The position numbers were made by a program, and so were the translations under genes. Shown piece after piece: positions 52,641 to 60,261 of a stretch of DNA of 64,000 bases. The DNA comes from Dokdonia pacifica (GTDB taxonomy: Bacteria; Bacteroidota; Bacteroidia; Flavobacteriales; Flavobacteriaceae), in assembly GCF_900188275.1 (NCBI RefSeq), contig NZ_FZNY01000005.1, positions 372,001 through 436,000 on the forward strand, written 5' to 3'. The notes under the pieces were generated by a model. The model did no database searches. It saw only the letters and a program-made list of their open reading frames with translations, and had not been told where the DNA came from. Every line of letters begins with the position of its first letter. Positions within the stretch are counted from its first letter, which is position 1.

Positions 52641-53000
52641 GTGGCGCGTTATTATTATAATAACGACCCCGAAGTTGCTAGTGGCGAAGGGATTTTTCCT
52701 AGATGTATTTTTAATCTGGCTACAGGATTTCATTGCCCCGGATGCGGAAGCCAAAGAGCAACGCATGACTTGTTACATTTTCGTATTGGAGAAGCTCTTA
52801 AGCATAACATAGTTATTGTACTTATTGCGATCATTATGATCTCAAAAGTATATGCGTTTCTCTCAAAAAAATACTTTTCAAAATATTATTACAATCTAGG
52901 GCATAAGTCATACTTTACTTATATAGTCGTTGGTATTGTATTTCTATATTGGATTCTTCGCAATATCCCCTATGAGCCATTCGTACATCTAGCACCATAA
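52641..53000 (+). CDS. DUF2752 family membrane protein, true start uncertain
   Basis: The DUF2752 core CPGCGSQRATHDLLH is clear. A GTG at 52641 gives 119 aa. However, the frame is open further upstream and encodes KKYKYIKYGYLLLGVPLFF, an obvious TM segment expected at the N-terminus of the family. No ATG, GTG or TTG precedes that segment; only ATT (52572), ATC (52581) or ATA codons exist near the CD225 stop. Either translation starts at a rare codon by coupling to the upstream stop, or the GTG product lacks the helix. Confidence 0.75.
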   Translation: MARYYYNNDPEVASGEGIFPRCIFNLATGFHCPGCGSQRATHDLLHFRIGEALKHNIVIVLIAIIMISKVYAFLSKKYFSKYYYNLGHKSYFTYIVVGIVFLYWILRNIPYEPFVHLAP

Positions 53001-53024
53001 ATAATGGTGCTATAACGTATAGTA

Positions 53025-53044
53025 TACGCTTTCGCGAAAGCGTA
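53025..53044. repeat. Perfect 20-bp palindrome TACGCTTTCGCGAAAGCGTA
   Basis: The commonest extended form of the palindrome family, just downstream of the DUF2752 stop and upstream of a terminator. Confidence 0.9.
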
Positions 53045-53049
53045 AAAAA

Positions 53050-53073
53050 ACCGTCTACAATAATGCAGACGGT
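53050..53073. terminator. Terminator between the DUF2752 and rocD genes
   Basis: ACCGTCT and AGACGGT (7-bp stem, ten-base loop) lie between convergent genes, with A-rich sequence on the left and T-rich sequence on the right, so it can serve both strands. Confidence 0.7.
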
Positions 53074-53099
53074 CATTTATAATTTATAGAAACCTATGT

Positions 53100-54380
53100 T
53101 TACTTTTCAAAAGCTTTTAATGTTTTTGTAATAATAGAAACACAGTCCAATAATTGCTCTTCATTCATTACCAAAGGTGGCGCAAAACGAATAATATTTC
53201 CGTGAGTAGGTTTTGCTAATAATCCATTATCTCGTAATGACATACAGATATCCCAAGCAGTCGAGCTATCTTCTGTATCATTAATTAGTATTGCATTGAG
53301 TAATCCTCTCCCTCTCACTAGATTTACAATAGTACTATTTTCTATATACTCATTCATTTTTTCTCTAAAGAGATTTCCAAGAGTTCTAGCATTTTGAGCA
53401 AGGTGTTCATCCTTTACTACTTCTAATGCTTCTGTTGCTACTGCTCCAGCAATTGGATTTCCTCCAAAAGTACTTCCGTGTTGTCCTGGTTTAATTACCT
53501 CCATAATAGGGTCATTTGCAAGTACTGCAGACACAGGATAAGCGCCACCTGAAAGTGCTTTTCCTAAGATTAAAATATCTGGTGTCGCATAGCTCTCTTG
53601 CTTTTCACAATGTCCTTCACAAGTACAGTTTCCACAAACAGCGAGTAAAGCTCCTGTACGTGCAATACCTGTTTGAATCTCATCTGCAATAAATAATACA
53701 TTATGTTCATTACATAATGCTTGTGCTTTACGCATATAATCATCATTTGGTGTATACACTCCTGCTTCTCCTTGAATAGGCTCTACCAAGAAGCCTGCAA
53801 TTGTTTTACTTGATTTTAATGCCTCTTCTAATGCATGCACATCATCATATTCGATTTTAATAAATCCTGGTGTATAAGGGCCAAAATTTTTACGCGCATC
53901 TTCGTCATTTGAAAAAGAAATAATCGTGGTGGTACGCCCATGAAAATTATTAGAACATACAATAATTTGAGCCTCATGTTCTGCGACTCCTTTCTTTTCA
54001 TATGCCCATTTTCTTGCAAGCTTAATAGCTGTTTCTACAGCCTCAGCTCCAGTATTCATTGGGAGTACTTTATCAAACCCAAAATACTCAGTCACATACT
54101 TTTCATAAGGTCCTAATGTATCGTTATAAAATGCACGAGATGTAAGGGTAAGTGTTTTTGCTTGTTCTGTCATTGCATTTACAATGCGAGGGTGACAATG
54201 CCCTTGATTTACTGCAGAATAAGCCGATAAAAAATCATAATATCGCTTTCCTTCTGCATCCCAAACATATACACCTTCTCCTCTACTTAATACGACGGGA
54301 AGTGGGTGATAATTGTGAGCTCCATATTTGTCTTCTAATGCAATTGCCTCTTGTGACGAAAGTTGATCAACTGTTGCCAT
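53100..54380 (-). CDS. rocD: Ornithine aminotransferase
   Basis: A 426-aa class III PLP aminotransferase converting ornithine to glutamate semialdehyde. Family motifs are MNTGAEAVETAIKLARKWAY, FHGRTTTIISFS, FLVEPIQGEAGV and the PLP-Lys region LILGKALSGGAYP. Between ARTGALLAV and the PLP Lys there is a Cys-rich insertion, CGNCTCEGHCEKQES, absent from the human and Bacillus enzymes I know. A CxxCxCxxxC pattern could bind metal. Start MATVDQL is normal. No arginine-degradation genes flank it. Confidence 0.92.
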   Translation of the reverse strand: MATVDQLSSQEAIALEDKYGAHNYHPLPVVLSRGEGVYVWDAEGKRYYDFLSAYSAVNQGHCHPRIVNAMTEQAKTLTLTSRAFYNDTLGPYEKYVTEYFGFDKVLPMNTGAEAVETAIKLARKWAYEKKGVAEHEAQIIVCSNNFHGRTTTIISFSNDEDARKNFGPYTPGFIKIEYDDVHALEEALKSSKTIAGFLVEPIQGEAGVYTPNDDYMRKAQALCNEHNVLFIADEIQTGIARTGALLAVCGNCTCEGHCEKQESYATPDILILGKALSGGAYPVSAVLANDPIMEVIKPGQHGSTFGGNPIAGAVATEALEVVKDEHLAQNARTLGNLFREKMNEYIENSTIVNLVRGRGLLNAILINDTEDSSTAWDICMSLRDNGLLAKPTHGNIIRFAPPLVMNEEQLLDCVSIITKTLKAFEK

Positions 54381-54514
54381 AATCTAAAAAAATTTAAAAT
54401 TAAAAAAACGCAATTCCTGCTGTACCTTTATCCTTTCGAAAGCTCGAAAATTCAGCGTAGGAGAGAAATCATCCTTAGAGTTTGCAATTTAATAAAATTA
54501 AGTGTTGAAAAAAA

Positions 54515-54901
54515 TCATTCATGCAATTTTGACGAGAGTGTTGAAACTTGTAATTCTAATCGCTTTAATTCTCTTATAATACTATTCTTATCCATCTGCA
54601 TCCATATATAAAGCTTGAGCATAGAGAGCATTAACATACAAAAAACTCCAGCAACTGCCCATTTAATAAGTTCATTAGTTACATCTGTTTTAAAAAAATG
54701 TATGATACAATACACAAAAAAACCTAATACAATAACATTTACAATATTCATCATAATAACAATCCATTTATTCTTTCCCATAAATACCCCTCCAAACATT
54801 TGTAATAAGTTTTGCTCATCTAAATCATCATAAAACTTTGCTTCTTCTTCTGTTAAGGCTTCTTTTATCAACTGGTCTATCTCTTCATATTCTTTTCTCA
54901 T
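54515..54901 (-). CDS. Membrane protein partner of the ECF sigma factor, DUF6768-like
   Basis: A 128-aa protein with an acidic cytoplasmic N-terminus (EYEEIDQLIKEALTEEEAKFYDDLDEQ), two TM helices (about 48-70 and 78-100) and a C-terminal coiled tail. It lies five bases downstream of the sigma factor gene. The pattern matches the DUF6768-like proteins that follow ECF sigma genes in Flavobacteria, and it may act as an anti-sigma factor, though no ZAS zinc motif is present. Confidence 0.75.
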   Translation of the reverse strand: MRKEYEEIDQLIKEALTEEEAKFYDDLDEQNLLQMFGGVFMGKNKWIVIMMNIVNVIVLGFFVYCIIHFFKTDVTNELIKWAVAGVFCMLMLSMLKLYIWMQMDKNSIIRELKRLELQVSTLSSKLHE

Positions 54902-54906
54902 AATTT

Positions 54907-55455
54907 CTAGTTTTTAAGTATTGTTTTTAATTTCTCTCTTGCGTAATAAAGTCGTGACTTTACAGTTCCTTTTGAAATGTGTAGAATCTCACTTATTTCA
55001 ATTAAACCATAAGATTCTATATAAAATAACTTTAATACACTTTGTTGTTCTTTAGAAAGTGATGCGATAGCCCGTCTGAGTTTTTCTTTAACGAGTAGAT
55101 TTTCTGGAATAGCTGTTTCTTCTACTATTGACGTATTATTTTTTGAGGTAATCTCTTGTTTCTTATCAAGAGTTCTTTTATTTTTTCGATACCAATCAAT
55201 CGATTTTTTAGTCACTATAGATAGTCCCCAAGCACCAAATTTATCAGGATGCTCTAGTGTATGGATATTCTTCAATATGGTAATCCATGCATCTTGCGCG
55301 ATATCTTTGGCAATATCAAAATCATTAGCATAGCTGTAGGCTTGTTTACAGAATTTCCTGTGCCACCTTTTTACAAGTACAGCCATGGCACTTTTATGAC
55401 CTTCACAATAACGAATTACGAACCAAGCGTCTTCTATTTTTCTAGATGATTTCAT
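54907..55455 (-). CDS. ECF-type RNA polymerase sigma factor
   Basis: A 182-aa sigma-70 family protein with region 2 (KRWHRKFCKQAYSYANDFDIAKDIAQDAWITILKNI, about 26-90) and region 4 (LSKEQQSVLKLFYIESYGLIEISEILHISKGTVKSRLYYAREKLK, about 130-175). No signal domain is attached. Its membrane partner gene follows after five bases. Targets are unknown; the divergently placed lipoprotein and peptide genes upstream are candidates only by position. Confidence 0.92.
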   Translation of the reverse strand: MKSSRKIEDAWFVIRYCEGHKSAMAVLVKRWHRKFCKQAYSYANDFDIAKDIAQDAWITILKNIHTLEHPDKFGAWGLSIVTKKSIDWYRKNKRTLDKKQEITSKNNTSIVEETAIPENLLVKEKLRRAIASLSKEQQSVLKLFYIESYGLIEISEILHISKGTVKSRLYYAREKLKTILKN

Positions 55456-55543
55456 ATCACTTTCTATACTATAGACGACAGGATTTTAAATAGGTTCATT
55501 TTTAAGAGAGCTATTTTATAATGTTAAGGTAGGAATATTAAAA

Positions 55544-55567
55544 TATACGCTTTCGCGAAAGCGTATA
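55544..55567. repeat. Perfect 24-bp palindrome, copy identical to 16706-16729
   Basis: Extended palindrome with core TTTCGCGAAA, about 90 bases upstream of the ECF sigma start; identity with the 39-kb-distant copy extends over all 24 bases. Confidence 0.9.
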
Positions 55568-55606
55568 CAAATACAATACATAAAGATGAAGATTATCTTT
55601 AAAAAG

Positions 55607-55638
55607 AAAAGCCTTCCTGAAAAATCAGGAAGGCTTTT
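55607..55638. terminator. Strong terminator after the glycine-tail lipoprotein gene
   Basis: AAAAGCCTTCCTGA and TCAGGAAGGCTTTT form a 14-bp perfect stem with an AAAA loop. It lies 29 bases beyond the stop of the minus-strand lipoprotein gene and works in either direction. Confidence 0.9.
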
Positions 55639-55666
55639 TATTGCAACAATAACTAATAAATACGTA

Positions 55667-56398
55667 TTAGTCCTTTTCCTTTTCTGCAAGCTTAGAAGCA
55701 AATCCTCCAACAGCTACTCCAGCTCCGAAAGGGTTAACATCAAATCCGTTACCATTATTATTATTATAAGCTAATGAACCCGTAAAGCCACCTATAAAAC
55801 CACCTACATCAGCCCAGAACTTACCTTTAGCTCTTGATGCTCTACCCCCTTGCTCATGATGATCCCAAAACAGATAAGAATGTTTTGCAAGTGAAATTGC
55901 ACCTAAAAGTGTATTTCTTGAATCAACGCTCAATTGCTCATCACTTAGTACTCTACCTACTATTTCTTCAGTATTTGCGATAAATTCATCATTAGAAGTT
56001 CCAGATGATAAAACCAATTCAAGATCACCTAAATATGCTTTCTCACGATCTTCAATATATCCTTCTACCCAGATATGAGTATAGTAGTTATATCCATCTC
56101 CAGCTATTGAATTTATATCTATTCCTAATGGTTCTAATTGCCCAAAACTAGCAGAATCTTCACCCATTACATCAGATAAATACATTACCATACCTTCATA
56201 CGTATCGTCTCTTGTTTCTATAGCATTAGCTAGTGCTAGGTTATGTAACTCTCCAATATATTCTAATGGGTTTGCACTATTAGATCTATTGAAACTTGTA
56301 TCTAATGTAAGATTTTGTTCATCTTTAATGTTTGTATCGTCCTGAGTACAACTTGAAAACGAGACAACAGCCAACATTACTATAAATATTTTTTTCAT
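55667..56398 (-). CDS. Lipoprotein with glycine-rich hydrophobic tail
   Basis: A 243-aa lipoprotein (MKKIFIVMLAVVSFSSCTQDD, lipobox SC). The body is helical and acidic (GELHNLALANAIETRDD, YGLQ-type QLEPLGIDINSI). The last about 45 residues (WADVGGFIGGFTGSLAYNNNNGNG to GAGVAVGGFASKLAEK) are glycine-rich and hydrophobic, recalling bacteriocin-like or membrane-active segments. I do not recognise the family. It diverges from the AraC/TPR regulator gene. Start M8 of the longer frame is chosen because it begins a clean lipoprotein signal. Confidence 0.7.
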   Translation of the reverse strand: MKKIFIVMLAVVSFSSCTQDDTNIKDEQNLTLDTSFNRSNSANPLEYIGELHNLALANAIETRDDTYEGMVMYLSDVMGEDSASFGQLEPLGIDINSIAGDGYNYYTHIWVEGYIEDREKAYLGDLELVLSSGTSNDEFIANTEEIVGRVLSDEQLSVDSRNTLLGAISLAKHSYLFWDHHEQGGRASRAKGKFWADVGGFIGGFTGSLAYNNNNGNGFDVNPFGAGVAVGGFASKLAEKEKD

Positions 56399-56552
56399 TT
56401 GTTTTATTTTGATTTTCACCTACTCATACGCTTTTCGGAAACCGCGACTTTATCTTAAGTATAAGTGATACTTTAAAAATTTTCGAAAATCATTTTTGTT
56501 CTGAACACTTCAAATATTCTGTGATTTAGTGAAATCTACAAGCATATCATAT

Positions 56553-56594
56553 CTTGATTACAAAATCAAGAGTCTCTGTTTTTAAAATCAAGAG
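56553..56594. promoter_or_regulatory. Palindromic and direct-repeat motif AAAATCAAGA upstream of the AraC/TPR gene
   Basis: CTTGATTACAAAATCAAG (56553-56570) is an inverted repeat containing AAAATCAAGAG; the same 11-mer recurs at 56584-56594, 22 bases after 56562. The motif appears again at 58412-58421 before the peptide gene, suggesting one regulator binds both promoters. Confidence 0.5.
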
Positions 56595-56682
56595 TTGTTT
56601 AAAAAGAGTTATTTTTATATTCTATTTAACTCAAAATAAAGAGATAAGAATTATGTGCTTATTTCTAACTAAGCCCTCCTAT

Positions 56683-58386
56683 ATGATCCTAAGAAAGGTT
56701 TTTATCTTTATAAGTATTATCATTTTTATAACTACTTCCCAAGCCCAGGAAGAGTTTCAGGAACAAATAGAAAAACTAGACTTTAAAACAATTTATTCAA
56801 GGTTTGAAACATACTATAATGATTTAGATTCTATAAATGCATTACGGTATGCTGAAGCTTATTATATCAAAGCAAGAAAGACAAAAGATACTAACCATAT
56901 TGCAGATGGGTATTACTACAGAGCCTTAATTGATAAAGAATATAAAAGTCTTCATCTATATGATTCCATTATATCACTAACATCAGATGTAAAGAAAAGT
57001 AATTATCCTACTATAGCTTATCTTCAAAAAGGGTATTACTTTGTTAGTACATATCAATATGATAAAGCATTAGAAAATTTTATTCAAGCTAGCATAAAAA
57101 ATCATGGTAAGAACAAAGAAAATCTAGCTTTACGTATCAATATAAGTATAACTGAGTTGCAAATAAGAATTGAGGAAAACAATAAAGCTCTAACTACTCT
57201 TAAAAAAATTTGGAAAGAAACTGTTGATGTAAATTATAAAACTAAAAATCCTGATATATATAATGAAATACTATTTGGACTAGCCAATGCAAATAGAAAA
57301 CTACATCATATTGATACTTCTAATACATATATAAACCTAGGACTTCTTACTAATGATACTAAGAATAAAGAAAGTAATTATTACTATTATTTTTTACTAC
57401 TTAAAGGCATTAATGAGCTAAGTAATGATTTTAATGGAAATATACCTCCAAAATTAAAGACCGCAATAAACTATATGAATCGTGTAAACTTTAAAGAAAA
57501 TATAGCTTTAGCATATCATTATATAGGAGAAGCGTATCATAAAAAAGGAGAAGAAGAAAAAGCATTACAATACTTTTTTAAAGTTGATTCTCTCACTGAA
57601 AAATCAGCTTCTATTTTACCAGAAACACTAGGTTCTTATAATTATATAAGGGATTATTACAAAAAAAGTAAAGATGTTGTTAATGAACTTATTTATGTAA
57701 AAAAAATTATAGCCTTTGATAGTATTCTAGATATAAACTATAAATCCATAAATAATAAAATTAGAGATAAATATGAATTACCTACCCTAATAGAAAAATA
57801 CAATCAAGATTTTGCCACTTTAGAAAAGCAAAACTCAAAGTCTAATACATTAGTGATTATTTTATATAGCATAAGTAGCATCACATTTATTGTTTTATTC
57901 TATGTACTCTTTCAAAGAAATAAATACAAAAGACGTTTCAAGCAATTACAGGAATCCAGTTTGAATAAAAGATTAAAGAAAACATCATCTAAAGAAAAAC
58001 CAGATTTACCAGAAAAAGTATTTATTAAAGTAAAGAATTGTTTAGATGCATTTGAAAAAGAGCAACAGTTCTTAAATCACGCTATGAATTCTGAAAAACT
58101 AGCACAACAAATAGGAACCAACAGGCCATATTTTGCAAAGGCATTTAATTACTATAAAAACGAAAGTTTTAATGTTTATTTGCGTAACCTTCGCCTTAAT
58201 TATGCTCTAGAGCGATTAAGAGACGATCATATATTTAGAAAATACACCATTAAAACAATTGCAAACGAGTCAGGATTTGGCAACTCAGAATCTTTTTCTA
58301 AATACTTTTTTAAAGCATATGGCATTTACCCATCTTTCTACATAAAGTCTCTCAACAATGAAAACCAGAGATCTAATAGATCATAG
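56683..58386 (+). CDS. TPR-containing, membrane-anchored AraC family regulator
   Basis: A 567-aa regulator. A signal peptide (MILRKVFIFISIIIFITTSQAQ) is followed by about 360 residues of TPR-like helical pairs, placed in the periplasm by the topology. A TM helix (about 388-410) leads to a basic linker and a C-terminal AraC HTH pair (about 445-558, LAQQIGTNRPYFAKAFNYYKNESFNVYLRNLRLNYALERL and TIKTIANESGFGNSESFSKYFFKAYGIYPSF). The start at 56683 is used; a longer frame begins with a TTG at 56554 inside the repeat motif. It sits immediately upstream of the double-glycine peptide gene and probably controls it. Confidence 0.88.
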   Translation: MILRKVFIFISIIIFITTSQAQEEFQEQIEKLDFKTIYSRFETYYNDLDSINALRYAEAYYIKARKTKDTNHIADGYYYRALIDKEYKSLHLYDSIISLTSDVKKSNYPTIAYLQKGYYFVSTYQYDKALENFIQASIKNHGKNKENLALRINISITELQIRIEENNKALTTLKKIWKETVDVNYKTKNPDIYNEILFGLANANRKLHHIDTSNTYINLGLLTNDTKNKESNYYYYFLLLKGINELSNDFNGNIPPKLKTAINYMNRVNFKENIALAYHYIGEAYHKKGEEEKALQYFFKVDSLTEKSASILPETLGSYNYIRDYYKKSKDVVNELIYVKKIIAFDSILDINYKSINNKIRDKYELPTLIEKYNQDFATLEKQNSKSNTLVIILYSISSITFIVLFYVLFQRNKYKRRFKQLQESSLNKRLKKTSSKEKPDLPEKVFIKVKNCLDAFEKEQQFLNHAMNSEKLAQQIGTNRPYFAKAFNYYKNESFNVYLRNLRLNYALERLRDDHIFRKYTIKTIANESGFGNSESFSKYFFKAYGIYPSFYIKSLNNENQRSNRS

Positions 58387-58411
58387 ATTATAGATTATAG
58401 CTCTATATTTC

Positions 58412-58421
58412 AAAATCAAGA
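58412..58421. promoter_or_regulatory. Third copy of AAAATCAAGA upstream of the peptide gene
   Basis: CAAAATCAAGACATATAC lies about 89 bases before the ATG of the double-glycine peptide. It shares the core with the two sites before the AraC/TPR gene. Confidence 0.5.
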
Positions 58422-58500
58422 CATATACTGGTATTTTTCACTTCAGTTATATAAATTAATCTAGTATGTTTATTTCATAACTATAAAAGCTAATATTCAA

Positions 58501-58710
58501 ATGAAAAAAATGAAAAACAAATTATCTTTTGATACATTTAAAATAGCAAAACTCTCTTGGAATTTATCAATGATACGGGGAGGACAAGGACCTACAACTA
58601 CTCTTGACGAACATACTCATAATTGTCCAACTGATCCTACTCAAAGCGATACTTTAAGTCAAAAAACTAATTCTTCTCTAAGATGTAGCAGTAATGATTG
58701 TGCGGGTTAG
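58501..58710 (+). CDS. Double-glycine leader peptide, putative RiPP or bacteriocin precursor
   Basis: A 69-residue peptide. The leader is basic and helical (MKKMKNKLSFDTFKIAKLSW) and ends SMIRGG at Gly27-Gly28, the layout of Bacteroidota natural-product precursors exported by peptidase-containing ABC transporters. The 41-residue core is rich in Thr, Ser, Asn and Asp and has three Cys (42, 62 and 67). No modification enzyme or transporter gene is in the window. An upstream AraC/TPR regulator and a following terminator make it a one-gene unit. The alternative is an unmodified class II-type peptide. Confidence 0.7.
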   Translation: MKKMKNKLSFDTFKIAKLSWNLSMIRGGQGPTTTLDEHTHNCPTDPTQSDTLSQKTNSSLRCSSNDCAG

Positions 58711-58718
58711 TATACCTA

Positions 58719-58726
58719 GGGGGGGG
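58719..58726. repeat. G8 homopolymer after the peptide gene
   Basis: Eight consecutive G begin nine bases after the peptide stop codon. Such a tract is unusual in this AT-rich sequence and could be length-variable; it lies outside any frame and before the terminator. Confidence 0.6.
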
Positions 58727-58788
58727 TAAAGCAAAATACATTTTATCATAATACCTATTTGTATTGAAAAAATGATCCTAAAATTCAT

Positions 58789-58815
58789 ATAGCCTGTTTC
58801 ATAAAAACAGGCTAT
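58789..58815 (+). terminator. Terminator between the peptide gene and rlmD
   Basis: ATAGCCTGTTT and AAACAGGCTAT form an 11-bp stem with a five-base loop, followed by TTTTG. The rlmD start lies about 10 bases later, so rlmD needs either read-through or a promoter overlapping the hairpin. Confidence 0.8.
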
Positions 58816-58824
58816 TTTTGCGTG

Positions 58825-60237
58825 ATGTCTAGAAGAAAACAAAACCGCAAAGTTTTTACGGAACTTGAAGTAACAGATGCTGGTGCCAAAGGCAAAGCAA
58901 TCGCTCATGCACCCGACGGAAAAGTCGTTTTTATAAATAATGCTGTACCTGGCGATGTCGTAGATGTACAGACTACAAAAAAACGTAAATCATACTACGA
59001 AGGCACGGCTACACATATTCATACGCTTTCGCGAAAGCGTACACAACCACAATGTCAACACTTTGAAGTATGTGGTGGGTGTAAGTGGCAACATATGGAC
59101 TATAAATACCAACTAGAGTATAAACAGCAAGAAGTTGTCAATAACCTGACTCGCTTAGGAAAAATAAAACTCCCAGAAGTAACGCCTATCGCTGGAAGTG
59201 CTTCTCAATATTTTTATCGCAATAAGATGGAATTTGGCTTTTCGGATAGTAAGTGGCTTACCATGGAGCAAATCAAAAGCGATGAAGTAATAGAAGACCG
59301 AAATGCCCTAGGATTTCATATCGCTGGAATGTGGGATAAGATTTTAGATATTGAAAAATGTCATCTACAACAAGATCCAAGTAATGCGATACGTAATGGT
59401 ATTAAATCATTTGCTACCAAAAATAATATGGCATTTTACAATGCCCGCAATCAAGAGGGGTTATTGCGTACCTTAATGATACGCACATCATCTACTGGAG
59501 AATTGATGGTGCTCGTACAGTTTTACAAAGAAGATGTTGCGCAAAGAACACTCCTACTCGATTATATAAAAAATGAATTTCCCGAAATTACATCTTTATT
59601 ATATGTAATTAATTCAAAAGGAAATGATACTATTTATGATCAAGAAGTAATTTGCTATCATGGGAGAGATCATATTTTTGAAGAAATGGAAGGATTGCAA
59701 TTTAAGATCAATGCAAAATCTTTTTATCAAACCAATTCTGCACAAGCCTATGAATTATACAAAATCACAAGAGATTTTGCGGGACTAACTGGTAATGAAC
59801 TTGTATATGATTTATATACTGGTACAGGAACCATTGCACAATTTGTTGCAAAGAAAGCAAAGAAAGTGATTGGAGTAGAAGCAGTTCCTGATGCGATTGA
59901 AGCTGCCAAAGAAAATGCACAACGCAATCATATCGATAATGCCGAATTCTTTGTAGGGGATATGAAAAAAGTATTTAATGAGCAGTTTATAAGTACACAT
60001 GGAATCCCTGATGTGATTATCACAGATCCACCTAGAGATGGAATGCATGCCGATGTGGTTAAACAAATCTTAAACATTGCGCCACAAAAAGTAGTTTACG
60101 TAAGTTGCAATAGTGCAACACAAGCACGTGATCTTGCGTTACTAGATGAAACCTATAAAGTAACAAAAGTGCAACCTGTAGATATGTTTCCGCAAACGCA
60201 TCACGTAGAAAATGTAGTACTACTAGAAAAAAGATAG
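58825..60237 (+). CDS. rlmD: 23S rRNA (uracil-C5)-methyltransferase, RlmD-type
   Basis: A 470-aa SAM-dependent enzyme that methylates a specific uridine in 23S rRNA (RlmD/RlmCD/TrmA family). An N-terminal TRAM domain (about 10-70) is followed by the Fe-S cysteine cluster (QCQHFEVCGGCKWQH), a SAM-binding site LVYDLYTGTGTIAQF and the catalytic Cys in VVYVSCNSATQARDL. Which uridine is modified (1939 or 747) cannot be decided. The ATG at 58825 is preferred over the GTG three bases upstream. The palindrome at 59022-59041 is read as LSRKRT. Confidence 0.93.
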   Translation: MSRRKQNRKVFTELEVTDAGAKGKAIAHAPDGKVVFINNAVPGDVVDVQTTKKRKSYYEGTATHIHTLSRKRTQPQCQHFEVCGGCKWQHMDYKYQLEYKQQEVVNNLTRLGKIKLPEVTPIAGSASQYFYRNKMEFGFSDSKWLTMEQIKSDEVIEDRNALGFHIAGMWDKILDIEKCHLQQDPSNAIRNGIKSFATKNNMAFYNARNQEGLLRTLMIRTSSTGELMVLVQFYKEDVAQRTLLLDYIKNEFPEITSLLYVINSKGNDTIYDQEVICYHGRDHIFEEMEGLQFKINAKSFYQTNSAQAYELYKITRDFAGLTGNELVYDLYTGTGTIAQFVAKKAKKVIGVEAVPDAIEAAKENAQRNHIDNAEFFVGDMKKVFNEQFISTHGIPDVIITDPPRDGMHADVVKQILNIAPQKVVYVSCNSATQARDLALLDETYKVTKVQPVDMFPQTHHVENVVLLEKR

Positions 60238-60261
60238 AACTACGCTTAAAAACAAACCATC

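Noticed and set aside
56554-56682. TTG-initiated extension of the AraC/TPR regulator
   Set aside because: It runs through the repeat operator and is not signal-like; the ATG at 56683 begins a normal signal peptide.
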